From Harmothoe impar (lineage: Eukaryota > Annelida > Polychaeta > Phyllodocida > Polynoidae): a stretch of DNA of 64,000 nt. The translations under genes were made by a program, and so were the position numbers. Shown here piece by piece: positions 1 through 11,889 of this stretch (positions within the stretch are counted from its first letter, which is position 1; each line of letters opens with the position of its first letter). Under the pieces are notes generated by a model. It worked only from the letters and a program-made list of their open reading frames with translations. It had not been told where the DNA came from and did no database searches. Location of the stretch: positions 31,857,618 to 31,921,617 of the forward strand of contig OX381707.1 of the NCBI GenBank assembly GCA_947462335.1, given 5' to 3'.

Positions 1-330
1 TTCCTTTTTAAATAGTAGCACATTTTGACAGCTTATTACTAATCACTGCTTTGAAGTGCTTAATAAGAACTGCAGAGCAAGTCACTTATAAGTGCTGCTT
101 TTTAGCAGTGCGGTAGTGTCACAATTATAATCTTTGAATAAATTTGACTTTTGTTGCCCTTATTAGCTGAATTATTGAACCTCTTGATAACCACCGCTTT
201 GAAGGGTTTAGTAAGTGCTGCAGATTAGCTGACTAATAGTTCTTACATTCTAGCCACAATATAGATGGATAATAAGCACTTCATTGGAGAGCTTATTAGT
301 CACTTATTAAGTGTTGCTGTGCCCACTGGG
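1..330. mobile_element. right part of a TIR element with TAAGTGCT subterminal repeats
   Basis: The motif TAAGTGCT and near variants (AATAAGCACT, TTAGTAAGTGCTGC) recur many times on both strands, and the run ends sharply in TGCCCACTGGG at 320-330. Dense subterminal repeats next to a short fixed terminus are typical of non-autonomous DNA transposons. The left end lies outside the window. The terminus is the reverse complement of CCCAGTGGGCA, which begins the fragment at about 46,569, so the two may share a superfamily. Confidence 0.5.
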
Positions 331-464
331 TGCATTCACATCCATTAGTTAAAAAGTGAGACACACTAGATTATCCCTTCATAAATGCTTCTTGGACATG
401 CTTCCTGTTTTTTGTGAATACTTGATCTAGTTCCATCTTTTACATGTTCAATCGAAAGGGCAGT

Positions 465-650
465 GAGGAAAGTGACTGGCACATTTTTTAATCACAGGAC
501 GGGTATGGAGAACGGCAAAGTGGTTTTCAGATAGTGCAGGGACCACGGGAAGGGAACATGTCTTTTCACAAGGACAGCTATTACTGCCAAATGTCAACAA
601 AAGATGTATGAGGGACTGTCCATGAATTAATGCTGACGGCAGTCTAGGTT
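465..650. repeat. diverged duplicated block A, copy 1
   Basis: The pieces AGTGACTGGCAC, AATCACAGGAC, GGGAACATGTC and TTCACAAGG occur in the same order here and at about 10,010-10,170, 37,570-37,720 and (partly) 50,060-50,110. The copies are clearly diverged. No coding potential is shared. This is one marker of the duplicated segments that make up much of the window. Confidence 0.5.
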
Positions 651-1043
651 ATAAGGAGATCTTTAGCAAAAACAGGATACATAAAAGAAGCATTGAAGTG
701 AGCAGAAACATTAAACTATTGGCAGGAGAACCAAGATCTCTCTCTTTAATTTAATTGAATGCTGATAAACCGAGTTTTTTCCTATTTCTTTTTACAAACT
801 GTTATTTCATGCAGCTCAGTTTCAGTAAACTTTTATGTTGATTAAGTTAGGTTACAGTAAGTATAAACTTATACTAAAGGAGATGAGCACTAAGAGCCAC
901 ATGCTATGATATCGAATCTATATACGTGAATAGATGCAGCAAGTCTACTTTGCAACGATTAGTTGATGTTTGTATTTAACACTGCTATTTTTATTAAGAG
1001 ATTGCACAACAATGCTTTTAGCTACCTCGTTATTCTCTCTTAC

Positions 1044-1190
1044 TAAGGGCCATAACCCAATACCCGATTTGGTGGCACTATCGGCCGATACATTCACAAA
1101 ATTATACTACAAAGTACTGCATTGGGTCTGTTTGTTGAGGGTGTATCGGCCGATAATGCATCTAAATCGGCTAATGGGTTATGGCCCTTA
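1044..1190. mobile_element. foldback MITE, 147 bp
   Basis: The two halves are near-perfect inverted copies about 50 bp long. The left arm begins TAAGGGCCATAACCCA and contains ATCGGCCGATACA; the right arm is its reverse complement and ends TGGGTTATGGCCCTTA. Only about 45 bp separate the arms. The short reading frame across it is an accident of the palindrome. Confidence 0.75.
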
Positions 1191-1289
1191 CAGAATCAAT
1201 ATTGAATACAACTATTTTCAGCTCTAGAGTTAAAGCCATACACCCAATGTTCTCATCTGAATTTGGCATATAACCGCCTACTCCTTCCT

Positions 1290-1455
1290 AACAGCCGCTA
1301 CTCCCCGAAAGGCAGGCATTACTAATCAAGAGCAGTCACTGAGATCAAGCTGCCACAGGCCTAGCTCTTTGTAATTAGTTTTGTGTAGCACTTCTGTGAC
1401 ACTACTTATGAATAATGCACTAAGGCCTACAGGAGATGGGTGACACACCATAGGG
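1290..1455. repeat. interspersed repeat R1, copy 1
   Basis: This is a diverged copy of a roughly 180-bp family found six times in the window (also about 5,515, 11,110, 18,205, 40,266 and 50,975), always in the same orientation. Shared landmarks are GGCAGGCATTGCTAATCAGG, AGGCCACAGGC, TTAGTTTTGTG and TATAAATAATGC. No pol III boxes or terminal repeats are visible. Confidence 0.6.
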
Positions 1456-1469
1456 TGGAAGCAGGAGGG

Positions 1470-2840
1470 ATTCAGGGAATGCTGACTAGAGATAATGTAC
1501 TTACATGCCTGAATACTAACAGAATGAGAAGAGATGGAATTGGGAATTAGATGTAGGGGGCATGTATATACAATGAACTATCAAAACCGAAAATTGGGAA
1601 TGTGGATTGGGTACTTCTTTTCCCAATAGGGAATGAACACAAGAATAGAAGTATAGAAAGACAAGCAGATTGAACTAAATTTGATCCCAATTGAAGTGAG
1701 ATACAAATGAAGCATTCAGCTATGGAAGGTAGACGGCTCAATCAAAATGTGATAATATGGATAGATGGAGCTGAATGGAGAAACAGAGACATAGTGAAGG
1801 CAAAAACATGTGGGTGTCATCGGACTCCTGGGGTTACATTGGACAACCAGTTGGCCTGAGGCCACCACCCACCAACTGTATGTAGGGCGACAGGGACTTG
1901 CGGCTATTGTTGCTTTGTGAGCAGATCCCAGCAACTTGACCTGATTTACTGGAGAGAAAGGGTGTACTTTGGGTTATAAAACCAGCCATTTCGGCTGTCT
2001 GATATTCAAATATTAATTTTCTGCATCAAACACATAGATTTGTTTAAAACTTCCAATGTAAGTGAAAGTATTTGAGTAGACATAGTTTATATGTTCAGTC
2101 TTGACAAACATGCCCACTATTGTTATCTGAAACACAGCGTTCTACTGGTCACAGGCCCAAGGCCAGCTTATTCCTTCTTATCTATGTGGGGTCAATATCT
2201 GAAAGCTAGGGTCATGGAATCAATATTTTCCACAGTCCAAATTCTTCCCTTTTATTGTCCGAGTCTATAGATCTGTTAAAAGACAAGGGTAGCTATGACA
2301 GTGAATTCAAGATATGAGTGTTGGTATATTAATTTAAGTACTACAAAACATAATTGCACCAAAAAGAATGACTAAAAAACGTTTATTATTTCATACTTTT
2401 AATGAAACAGAAAAAAGCCCACCTGTTATTGGCGGTTTTAGGGGCTGAATTGCCTGCATGATAATGATTAATGATGCAACACATTGTAATGACACTTTTT
2501 TACCAATAAAAAAACTCAGATATTTCAGATGGGACAGAAAAATGACCAATATCAATGGAAAGTGAGTAGGAACATTGAAGATGTTCAAGAGTAATTTGGG
2601 AAATTGAGAACTGGAAAAAAGGCGACTGCAGTACCCTAAAAGGTTTTGATTACAGTAGCTTCTCTTTAATAATTTATATCTAAAAATCTTGAAGCTAGGC
2701 AGCAGGAATTCTGACTATGATTTGCACATTTCCAAAGATATTTTTAACCGATTATGGGTGAAAGAAATTATAATTATAATATGGAATACCACGTCATTTG
2801 TAATTAGATCCAGCTACCCTGAAATCCCACCTGTATGCTG
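1470..2840. other. intergenic stretch, no feature recognised
   Basis: Only short open frames occur here, with no splice-site logic or familiar protein motif. I see no strong repeat structure. Confidence 0.5.
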
Positions 2841-2843
2841 TGA

Positions 2844-3104
2844 CTACAGTAATTTCTCACGTATGACTCGTGTATAAGACACACCTCAACTTTGGGCAAA
2901 TCCATTATATAGAGTCAGATCACTAGTCAGATCCTCAGTGTGTCTTAAAGGATTTGGGTGTGGCTTATGCACGAGATTTTGCTCCTATAATACAGTACAG
3001 AAGTCATCATAATCAGATCGTCAGTGCAGCTTATGGGAACACCCAAAAGGTGTGGCTTATATATAAATACGCAAGTTAGGCTTATATACAAGGTTTTACA
3101 GTAG
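2844..3104. mobile_element. GTATAAGCC-type MITE, copy 1
   Basis: The edges read CTACAGTAA and TTTTACAGTAG. Inside, GTATAAGAC, TGTGGCTTAT and GGCTTATATAC are scattered on both strands. The same pattern of short ends enclosing repeated TATAAGCC/GCACC words is seen at about 39,990, 45,569 and 52,040, and with GAATAAGCGCAGG words at 6,636. Confidence 0.5.
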
Positions 3105-3689
3105 TTGCTTTTGATTATGTGTTATCACTACTAGTATAGAAGCCTGCTGACCTACACAAGAGACTCTATGACATTGGAATACACAAGTGCAACGTGCTAC
3201 CAGTACTGTAATGTCCGTACCGTTAACTGTATTAACAATGCCAGTTTTTTGCAATTACAATGACAAGAAGACTCTCCTTGGATTGAGTCTTGCAAATTTT
3301 GATTTTGATTTTGATTTGGCAACAGGTAAGTGCATTTTTAGGATTTCTGACTCCTATTATACTTTGTTCATATTTTTTATCACCAAAGCTGATAAACAAT
3401 GTTGAACGTATAACGTACATAACAGCTTAACTTAATTCATGTGCATATATCTATTTATATCACACATATATCATCATAGGGCCCACGTGTGCCCTCTAGC
3501 TTATAATAAGAAAATCACAATACGTATTAAAAATACTCAAAAAAAGTTTGTGGACAGCAAGATGTGTAGATAGGTTAAGGCATTGCAATGAAACCACAAA
3601 ATGGTTGATCAAAGAATCTTGTTGAAAGAACAAGAAAAACAACTAATTAAAAGAAAAGTAAAATGTATCTCACTAATCATCCCAGACAA

Positions 3690-3900
3690 CCATAGCCTCT
3701 GATTGGGCATGAAGCAGTGCAAGATGAAAACCGTTAATTACCTCAGCGTCTCAGGTCGATGCCGTAGGAAGATTTTTCTTACCTCCAGTTCTGGGTCTTG
3801 GATCGCTCCCCTTTTTTTCAAGTTCATGTCCCAGGTGCAAATGCAGCTCCTGCACCTCCAGGCAGCACTTGTTGTTAAGGGAACTTTTGCTTCTTGGTAA
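3690..3900 (-). repeat. duplicated exon-like block E1, copy 1
   Basis: Matches about 17,005-17,220 and 36,005-36,215. On the minus strand each copy carries a purine-rich stretch followed by GGTAAGAAA, a good splice donor, then a conserved intron-like segment. In this copy the minus strand is open for 75 codons across the donor. The frame is broken in the other two copies. I do not recognise the peptide. It may be a dead duplicated exon or simply an old repeat. Confidence 0.4.
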
Positions 3901-3969
3901 ATAGAGATTAGTAATGGTTTGCCAATAAAAATCAGGAAGAGATGGTAAAACCTTCGCAGCTTCACAATT

Positions 3970-4780
3970 GTCTGTTGGAACTTGTTATATGACTTTAATA
4001 CATATTCGAGTAACTACTGCAAAAATATTGTTTAGTCCACGTCAACCGTACGAAATCTACAGTTATAGCCATGCAATATCAACATTCCTATGGCCAATTG
4101 CAGAGGTATATTAATGTATTGGCTCCCTAGCAAAAGCTGATTCTAGTCAAATACAACGTATAAAAACAAGGAGACAAGTAGTAAGAGCAGCTCAGAACCC
4201 TTTAGTTCTCAATAGCCCAACACCCTGTCTATGGAGGGCATACACCACTACTTGAGCCTCATCAAAATGACTAAGCAGTCTGCGGATGTGGGGGGGGGGG
4301 CTTATAACTGACAATGGCAGCTGCCTCTGCAGGAGGGAGTCCCCAAGACCAGGATGTGTCACTAGACCTCACTATTTCTTTACCTGTAATTCATGGTACA
4401 TGATCTCCTGGTGGGAAAAATACAATCTTGACCTCTAATCTAACAGAATTCACTAGGTAAAGAGATAATTTTGTATTTCTGTTAAGTGCTCAATATCCGT
4501 ACTATTACTGATTTCTTACACCACATGCTTTATTAAGTACATACGTATGATAATGGCAAAGGAACTTAGTAAGATGTTGTACAATTTCAATAATGCTAGA
4601 ATATCGCAATAAAGAGTTCTGTTATTTCTGTTAATTTCTTAAATCTGCAATAATTGTCTGCTAATTTTGAATCAATATTTAGTTTTTCTTCGACAAAACA
4701 CCACTTTAAAAAAGCCCCATATCTACATCAATTCAACAGATTACTTATTTCATGCTCTATTTCTCTTTAGGAGAACAATT
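3970..4780. other. mostly plain intergenic sequence
   Basis: The only match is a short segment near 4,312-4,350 (CAGCTGCCTCTGCAGGAGGG) resembling about 9,555-9,590, consistent with an old duplication of the 4-5.7 kb and 9.5-11.2 kb regions. A 10-G run lies at 4,291. Confidence 0.4.
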
Positions 4781-5514
4781 GGTAACAGGTAATTCCAATT
4801 AAATGCCGCTCCAACCTTTGACCTCTGATTTTTCCCACCCCGGAAAAACAACCTCCAAACTAATTATGCATATTTCTCTCTCCAAATACCACAAATTACT
4901 AATTACTTAACCCCCATTAGTGCAAGAGACATGCACACCAAAAAGGCGGTGTCCTTGACAAGCCTTATGTCCCGATTACTGCTTCAATTACAGCCTTCAT
5001 TCTGTTATATTTAATAGGGCAGGGCGAATGGGAGTCTATCTAATCACAATACTGTTATGTGAAACAATGAACAGGTGGGCAGTGGGTCACAGGGAACATA
5101 AGAAGGGACCACAAGGGGCAGTCATTGCATCTAAATGTCAACCAATGGCCGATTCACATCTCTTTTTACTCTAATAGGTTGCATTTATTAATAATTATCA
5201 ACTTACAGGTATATCAAAAAGGTAAGGCACGTAGCAAAAAGAGCCTTTGAGGACCATTCGGGACAAGGCTCCTTTGCTTTTCATATGAACGAGGATCATG
5301 AACTAAATAGGGCCAATAAATTAAGGCCTGGTTTGACATATCAAAGTTTGTCACAATACAGTCTGATAAGACTCCCAAATCTCGATACAGGGCCGTGGTG
5401 AGATTACTCTCATCATGGCAAGCGTTTTCTTTTGTTATTTTTCTCAGCCTGATTCAACAGTTTCTCTGTGATTTGTAGTGAGTATATCTGGCGTATAACC
5501 TTGAACCCTTCCTG

Positions 5515-5695
5515 CCAGCAGCAACCCACAGGCAGGCATTGCTAATCAGGAGAAAAGGGTCACAGCTCACTGAGGCCACAGGCCTCCTCTCTGTAATTAG
5601 TTTTGTGCTGCACCTTTGCCATATCAGTTATAAATAATGCTATAAGAGCTTTAAGAGGCCAATTGACATGGCATGGGGTAGGACTGGTAGGAATA
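5515..5695. repeat. interspersed repeat R1, copy 2
   Basis: Shares GGCAGGCATTGCTAATCAGG, GAGGCCACAGGC, TTAGTTTTGTG and AGTTATAAATAATGC with the other R1 copies, in the same orientation. It lies about 500 bp after a weak relative of block A, the same order as at 10.0-11.2 kb. Confidence 0.65.
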
Positions 5696-5699
5696 CACA

Positions 5700-6635
5700 A
5701 TTAGTAAGGGTTGACTATGTAGATAGGGTCTGGTCATGGCTTACTTAATCATTGAGAGTAGCTCATATAATTACATTTAAGATAGATGACTGAGATTCAA
5801 GGAACCCCATGAGAATGAGAATCATAAAACACATGATATATTATGCACTGGATGAAATAAGCCGGTGGTTAATGCACGTTCAACAGCTCTAGGGAACAAC
5901 ATGATGTATAGCTCTGCTTGGGTGAAGAAGAACAGAGAACAAATGTCTAATATTGAAGCAAGCATAGCTGTCTTCAAGCAGCTATCACCTTACAATATGG
6001 CATCACCTCACAAGTTATACTGGAAATGGTAGAAAAACAGCATGAAGTATATAGAAAAATGAAAATGACTCGATGCATCATAGATTGGTGTTTTGATGAG
6101 ATGAAATACTACTGGAGCTGGGGGGGGGGGGGCTAAATACATGCCTCAGTCATCAAAGTTATTGGTCGTGCTAGATGACGCTGCTAGATATTACTACAAT
6201 TAAGGGTTACATTATTATAATAACCTATTGTATGATAAGTGATTGCATTCAGGAGATGCCATCACACAGAGAACCTGGGTACAATGGTGGATAACTTCTT
6301 CCATACAGATACCCCCGATGTAAAAACCCAACCCAAACTACTTCAAATCTTACCCACCCCCCCCCCCCTGGTGGGGCAAAGGAGGCTGATCCTCTTCCAG
6401 ACGATGGATCTTTTTTTCCAGGAGCCTTCACGCTTCATGGACATAACAGAGACCTATGGACACCGACCCTGGCGGTTTCCGGTCGCTGACCGCATGTCCA
6501 GTGGGGCTGATAGGGTTTTGAATGAAGGGTTTAGAGACTTTGTTCGCAACTAACAATGTGATCTTACAATAGAAGTCGGCGCATTGGGGGTACAATGCTG
6601 ATGGTTGTGGTTGTTATTCATACCCTTTTTCCTCA
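5700..6635. other. intergenic; one GC-richer open frame of doubtful meaning
   Basis: A 104-codon plus-strand frame at 6,239-6,553 is the longest here. It spans a poly-C run (about 6,355-6,368) and shows no family motif or splice sites, so I do not call it a gene. A run of about 12 G lies near 6,120. Confidence 0.4.
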
Positions 6636-6832
6636 TACCGTAGTGGCTTGAATAAGCGCAGGGGTCTCAAATAAGCGCAGGTCTCGAATAAGCGCAGGGC
6701 AAATGGGGGTATTGAAATAAAAAATTAGGCCATTTTTGTATCTTGAATAAGCGCAGGTCTTGTATAAGCGCAGGGTAAATGGTACCATCGAAATCAATAA
6801 GCGCAGGTGCGCTTATTCAAGCCACTACGGTA
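6636..6832. mobile_element. MITE with TACCGTAGTGGCTTGAATAA termini
   Basis: The two ends are inverted copies over at least 28 bp, starting TACCGTAGTGGCTTG and ending CAAGCCACTACGGTA, and consistent with a duplicated TA target. Inside, the word AATAAGCGCAGG or TATAAGCGCAGG repeats six or more times, mostly in one direction. No coding capacity, so it would depend on a transposase elsewhere, probably of a TA-targeting family. Confidence 0.8.
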
Positions 6833-7008
6833 TGTATATGATCGGATAATAAGGTATATATGCATATACTTTGCCCTGTGGAGATGTTCAGAACCTTAGG
6901 AACTCACTAACCCCACCTGGTGGACATTCTTAGAATCTTTGGAAATTCACCCACTTGCCCTGGTGTGTGTTGGTTCAGAGCTAAAGTTTGAAAACATTTT
7001 AGTAAGTT

Positions 7009-7083
7009 TCCCCGAGAGAGCCTCAAACCCTCAACCCTAGGATGTAGAGGCAGGCACGACACTAACTGACCTAACGAGGCAAG
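7009..7083 (-). ncRNA. tRNA-derived SINE head or tRNA pseudogene
   Basis: Read on the minus strand this has a tRNA layout: an A-box-like TTAGGTCAGTTAGTG, an anticodon-arm region around CCTCTACATCCTAGG, and a B-box-like GGGTTTGAGGCT inside a partly paired T arm, about 75 bases in all. The A and B boxes are degenerate and no CCA or good acceptor stem is seen, so a SINE head is likelier than a working tRNA. The body may run on to about 6,900. Confidence 0.5.
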
Positions 7084-7244
7084 TGTCAGCATGGTCTATT
7101 GATGAGATAGTCAATGGTTCAGAACTATAGTTTAGAATTGCCATTTGGATAATATTTTGTCTATTCATTTCCTAACCCAGCAAAATTGGGTGATGCATTG
7201 TCAGTCTGGGGCAAGCCTGGGTTAGGGCAGTTTGAGTCATAACG

Positions 7245-7440
7245 CACTGGGTCAGTTTGGGTCAACCCCTGTTAGCTCTGACTGAGTCTGACACAATCTG
7301 ACCCATCATACAATAGTGGTCATACCACACTGGGCCAGTTTGGGTCAACTCCTGTCAGCTCTGACTGAGTCTGACGCAATCTGACCCATCATACAATAGT
7401 GGTCATAACACACTGGGCCAGTCTGGATCAACTCCTGTCA
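7245..7440. repeat. 83-bp tandem repeat, about 2.4 copies
   Basis: CACTGGGTCAGTTTGGGTCA-like unit starts lie at 7,245, 7,328 and 7,411, an exact 83-bp spacing. Copies two and three are nearly identical. The unit is made of TCTGACTGAGTCTGAC, GACCCATCATACAATAG and TGGTCATA. Confidence 0.9.
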
Positions 7441-7577
7441 GCTCTGACTCAAGCCCCCCCCCCCCCCACCCACCCACCCACATCCCATCCTGACTGAGGC
7501 TTCCCGCCATCCAGGTCACGTGATGACGCCATCTAACCGTGGGTGACGCCATCTTGGTATTTCTGCAGTAGAGAAGA

Positions 7578-8390
7578 TGTCCAGAGGCCGTGGAGAAGAC
7601 TGAGGGGGTGCTGAACAATGCTACCACGGGAGGAGGACGCCAAGAGGCCGGGGAGAAGACTGAGGGGGTGCTGAACAATCTTACAACGGGAGGAGGACGC
7701 CCAGAGGCCGGGGAGAAGACTGGGGAGGTGCTGAACAATGTTACAACGGGAGGAGGACGCCCAGAGGCTGGGGAGAAGACTTGAGGGGGTGCTGAACAAT
7801 GTTACCACGGGAGGAGGACGCCCAGAGGCTGGGGAGAAGACTTGAGGGGGTGCTGAACAATGTTACAATGGGAGGAGGACGCCAAGAGGCTGGGGGGCGG
7901 CTTGGAGGGTTGGGGACACGGCCTGGATGGTCGGGGAAGAGTCTACAACGGGAGGAGGACGCCCAGAGGCCGGGGAGAAGACTGGGGAGGTGCTGAACAA
8001 TGTTACAACGGGAGGAGGACGCCCAGAGGCTGGGGAGATGACTTGAGGGGGTGCTGAACAATGTTACCACGGGAGGAGGACGCCCAGAGGCTGGGGAGAA
8101 GACTTGAGGGGGTGCTGAACAATGTTACAATGGGAGGAGGACGCCAAGAGGCTGGGGGGCGGCTTGGAGGGTTGGGGACACGGCCTGGAGGGTCGGGGAA
8201 GAGTCTACAACGGGAGGAGGACGCCCAGAGGCCGGGGGGCGGCCTGAAGGGTCGGGGACACGGCCTGGAGGGTCGGGGAAGAGTCTACAACGGGAGGAGG
8301 ACGCCCAGAGGCCGGGGGCGGCATGAAGGGTAGGGGACACGGCCTGGAGGGTCAGGGAAGAGTCTACATTGGGAGGAGGATGCCAAGAGA
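7578..8390. repeat. G-rich minisatellite with two unit types and a higher-order repeat
   Basis: A 60-bp unit (GAGAAGACTGAGGGGGTGCT plus GGGAGGAGGACGCCCAGAGG) alternates with a related ~80-bp unit containing GGGGACACGGCCTGGAGGG and GGGGAAGAGTCTACAACGGG. The block starting at 7,743 recurs at 8,003, an offset of about 262 bp, so higher-order duplication has occurred. G runs could form quadruplexes. The 60-bp length, divisible by three, keeps frames open on both strands and makes false proteins. Confidence 0.92.
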
Positions 8391-8799
8391 TTGGGGAAGA
8401 ATTCATTAATTATTCAAATGATTTCATGAATAAAAGAAAATGATGAAACACATATATCTCCACTCCTACTGATAATCTACCACATTGTCATTTGCTCCTC
8501 TATGTCTTCTTCCCCCCGAAAAAAAGAAATAAAGAATATACTAGCACTATTAATAGCACTACTGAGGACAACCCTGGTCGGGCTGGGTCATGACCCAGTG
8601 CGTCAACCATGGGCAGTTTGGGTTATCACCCAATGCGTCAACCCTGGTCAGGCTGGGTCATGGCTCCATGTGTCAACCCTGGTCAGGCTGAGTCATGACT
8701 CTCCATGACCAGATTTAATTTCAACTAGCGCACTGGGAAAGGGGGTGTCCCAACCCTAACCCAACATGACCACAATTTGCTGGGAAGTTATCTAAGAAA

Positions 8800-9540
8800 T
8801 TATAATGATAATCCACTCTGGTATTTTGATATATTACAGTATGGAAATGTCCCCAACCTATGACTAGGTCTGGTGAGGAGTCCATACACCACTTTTAACC
8901 AATGTCATGTCATGAGGACAGAACTCTGTCATTTTCAATGTAAAGATACCTATTCTGTGGAAAGCCGTATTATCAATGACTTCCACATTTGGGTTGAGCA
9001 TCGATTACAATTATGTTATAAATGCCCTATGATAAGTCTCAAGGGGTTGATATACGATTTCGAGATAGTATGATTTAACCTTAATGAGCTTTTCTAATGC
9101 TATATAAGGTAAACAATGGTGCTAAATATAATATTCAACGATATTTACTGTAGTGTCTCCTTTCCTTTTACTCTGTTTCCTCGAACCCATATGAAATACA
9201 ATGAGGGTAAATAGGGTAATATTAATCTCATTTAAGAATGCCAACTGATAGGGTTAGTATAAGAGAAAAGCATATAATATAATAAGGATTCAATGAAATC
9301 TCCGAAAATCAGCCACGAAACCAAGTAACACAGGTAAAATAGAACTATGTCTAAAAGATGTCTCTAAGAAAGGTCTTATTCACAAGTAAATACATCGTAC
9401 AACATTTAACCTCTCCCCGTTTCTCAGCTTACCCCTTACCCTTTTCCAGTCTCTCTCCTCCAAGCCACTACACTGTGCAGATTATACAGGACTAATTGAA
9501 TGCCAACAAAGACACTTAGTGTACTGTGGTGTGTGGGGTA
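8800..9540. other. intergenic stretch, no feature recognised
   Basis: AT-rich sequence without long frames, terminal repeats or RNA-like motifs. Confidence 0.5.
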
Positions 9541-9544
9541 AAGA

Positions 9545-11240
9545 CCTGACAGCACCAGCTGTCTCTGTAGGAGGACTCCCCTGGTGCAGGCGGGGTCTAC
9601 CTCACCCAGGTATTCTGATCACTTCCAAGCTGCTATTCACTGTTCAGGATCTGCTGGTGGACCATACAATGATAACACATTTATTGAACAAAGTTTACTA
9701 CATATTTGTAGATGATGCAGTAAAACATTGACTACTGGTAGCCTATTGGTTACCTACTTATGACAATGTAATTTTTGTATCACCCATTCATCACTTTTAG
9801 CTGTATTTGCCTGCTTTTGAAATTTCATCTTGCATGTTTTTCCACCATCAAGGACGTATTTTGATCTTTAATTTTGTGTAGAAATAAACATTTTACACCC
9901 AAACCTTAAATTCCACCGGCACACAATAAACCAGGCCTTTATAAACCCTACTTTTACATGCCTTCTTGTTTCTGTAACTGCTTTATCTAGTATTCTTTTC
10001 ACTTATGATAAAAGGTCACTAAGGAAAGTGACTAGTGAACGTTTTGATCACAGGACCAGTATGCGGGACAGTGAAGAGAAGGACAAAGAGTTCCCAGGAA
10101 CCCAGGAAGATAATGTGTCCCCTCACGAGGGGAGTCTTTACTGTCAAATGCCAACCAAAGGTATACGAGGGAATGCATGTTGATAACATCCCAGATTATT
10201 AAGATACCTTTATGAATTATACTGTCCATAGAACCAGCATCTTGAAACAGCAACAGTAAACTGTAAGCCAATCCGCTTTTTTAAAATAGAAATGAAAGCA
10301 ATTTCCCCAGACTAAAAGATGATAAATAAAAATGAGCAGCAATTTGCCCCTTGTATAAGTATGAGGTTGTCACGAATCATCCACAAAGTTACGGTTTAAC
10401 AAATAGGGTTGTATCAAACTAAATTCCAGAAAGTGGAATAATAAAAAATGTTGTCACATTTAATTGTATCTAAATATCAGCAGAGATAAGGAAGGAATGT
10501 AGGTGACCCTACAGCAACAGTTCTATACCTTATCAAGACTAAGTGGTACTTAACATTCATTAGTTATTGTTTGTATTTAATCTGTGTATTTAAGTAGAAA
10601 ATAAGCATCATATCATCAAGATCACAGAAAAAATATGCATTCCTGAAGAGACAAATTGTATGCATAGCCAGTTGGAAATGTCAGTTAAAGGTCCTAGACA
10701 AAGGTGGTAATGTCAAGATGGCTGGCCCGACTTCTATACTGACTAGCATTTTGTTCTATTCCATTCCCTAGATTTTACTCATAACGATGAAGTGAGGAAG
10801 TAATTGCCGCTTAGAACTGTGGGTAACGTACCAGTCAATGACATTTCCTAGCTAAAGGTTACACATGGATTTTATCATCTGCACATCCCTTCAAAATCTC
10901 AATGATGTTCCTGATAGAAAAGAAGGTTAAAGTTTGGACCAGGCCAGAAAAGAATACTCTTTGTTATTTTCTTCTCAGGTAGTATCGCTGTTTCTCACCG
11001 TATTCTAGAATATGGAATTATTCAACTCCGAATTCATCCTGGAACTCCAGCTAAATACCTAGCGTTTAGGGCAGAAGTTAGTGTACGGTATCTAACCACT
11101 CCACATAGACAGCTATTGCTAATCACGAGAAGAGACTCGGGGACACGGGGCTGGAGGCATGACTCTCTAAATTAGTTTTGTGTCTCACCTCTGCCATAGC
11201 ACTTAATGCTATGGCAGATAGATAAAGGTGCTGATAAATG
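9545..11240. repeat. diverged segment: blocks A, B and R1 copy 3 in order
   Basis: This region carries CAGCTGTCTCTGTAGGAGGA (9,558), block A (about 10,010-10,170), block B (about 10,595-10,745, with AAATATGCATTCCTGA and GGTCCTAGACA) and R1 (about 11,110-11,240, GCTATTGCTAATCA...TTAGTTTTGTG). The same order appears at 37.5-40.5 kb and 50.0-51.2 kb, so these are long, decayed paralogous segments and not independent repeats. Confidence 0.5.
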
Positions 11241-11698
11241 ATACTGTGCATGAGCAGGGAATGCTGATTATGGAGAGAAGAAACAGATCAGAAGGGGAAT
11301 ACAAAGGTAAGAAACAGAAAATGGAATGAGTTAACAAAGATCGTAATGAACAATTGTAGGGCAGAAAAAGATATAAAAAAAGACAGAAAAAGTATAAAAA
11401 AGGGAGAGAGAATCACTTTCCTACCTTCCCTGAAGGCTTGCCAAAGTTCTGAGGTCGTCCTGGATGAATAACATTATAGGGCTGTTTGCACAACTCAATT
11501 TGTTGAGTCCTTTATAGTCTGTTTGGGATGTTTCGGTAAACATTATGTATTTACAGCAATGTAAGTATCATTTAAGACACTTCATAATAATATTATACAT
11601 TCCCAATAGAGCAGCCATCCTAAACTGCTTCAAAACTTGTCTGACCTTTGTAGACAGAAAGGTCATCTCCCCTGTTGGTGCAAAGGATGCTAGTCAGG

Positions 11699-11884
11699 CT
11701 GTGTCTCATGAGTTTGTAACAATTGAAACGTCTTTGACCGGGTGTCGCCTTTGACCTGTGTCGTGTTTGACCGGTGTAGTCTTTGACCAGCAAGTTTTAA
11801 AATGGCTGAAATGGGAGCTATGTACACAGAAAGACGACACCCAGTCAAAGACGTTTCAATTGTTACAAACTCATAAGACACGGC
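11699..11884. mobile_element. foldback MITE, 186 bp
   Basis: The arms are inverted copies of about 50 bp: one reads GTGTCTCATGAGTTTGTAAC then AATTGAAACGTCTTTGAC, the other returns GTCAAAGACGTTTCAATTG and ends TCATAAGACACGG. The central loop contains AAAATGGCTGAAATGGGAG. The two overlapping short reading frames on opposite strands are products of the palindrome. Confidence 0.8.
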
Positions 11885-11889
11885 CGTCA

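Larger units (their letters stand above)
7176..8791. mobile_element. non-autonomous element packed with minisatellites
   Basis: The ends are CCCAGCAAAATTG (about 7,177) and CAATTTGCTGGG (about 8,778-8,789), an inverted pair, followed inward on both sides by related words such as CAGTTTGGGT, CACTGGG and GCGTCAACC. Between them lie an 83-bp tandem repeat, a non-repeated bridge with GTCACGTGAT, and an 0.8 kb G-rich minisatellite. No transposase remains. The arrangement suggests that the whole block moved or grew as one element. Confidence 0.55.

Noticed and set aside
6239..6553. 104-codon plus-strand frame
   Set aside because: Spans a poly-C run, has no motif, splice context or paralogue in the window.
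7403..8406. Overlapping open frames on both strands with repeated S-S-S-R-C / G-G-G-R-x-E-A-G peptides
   Set aside because: They follow the 60-bp minisatellite unit, which is a multiple of three and lacks stops; both strands are open at once, as expected of a repeat and not of a gene.
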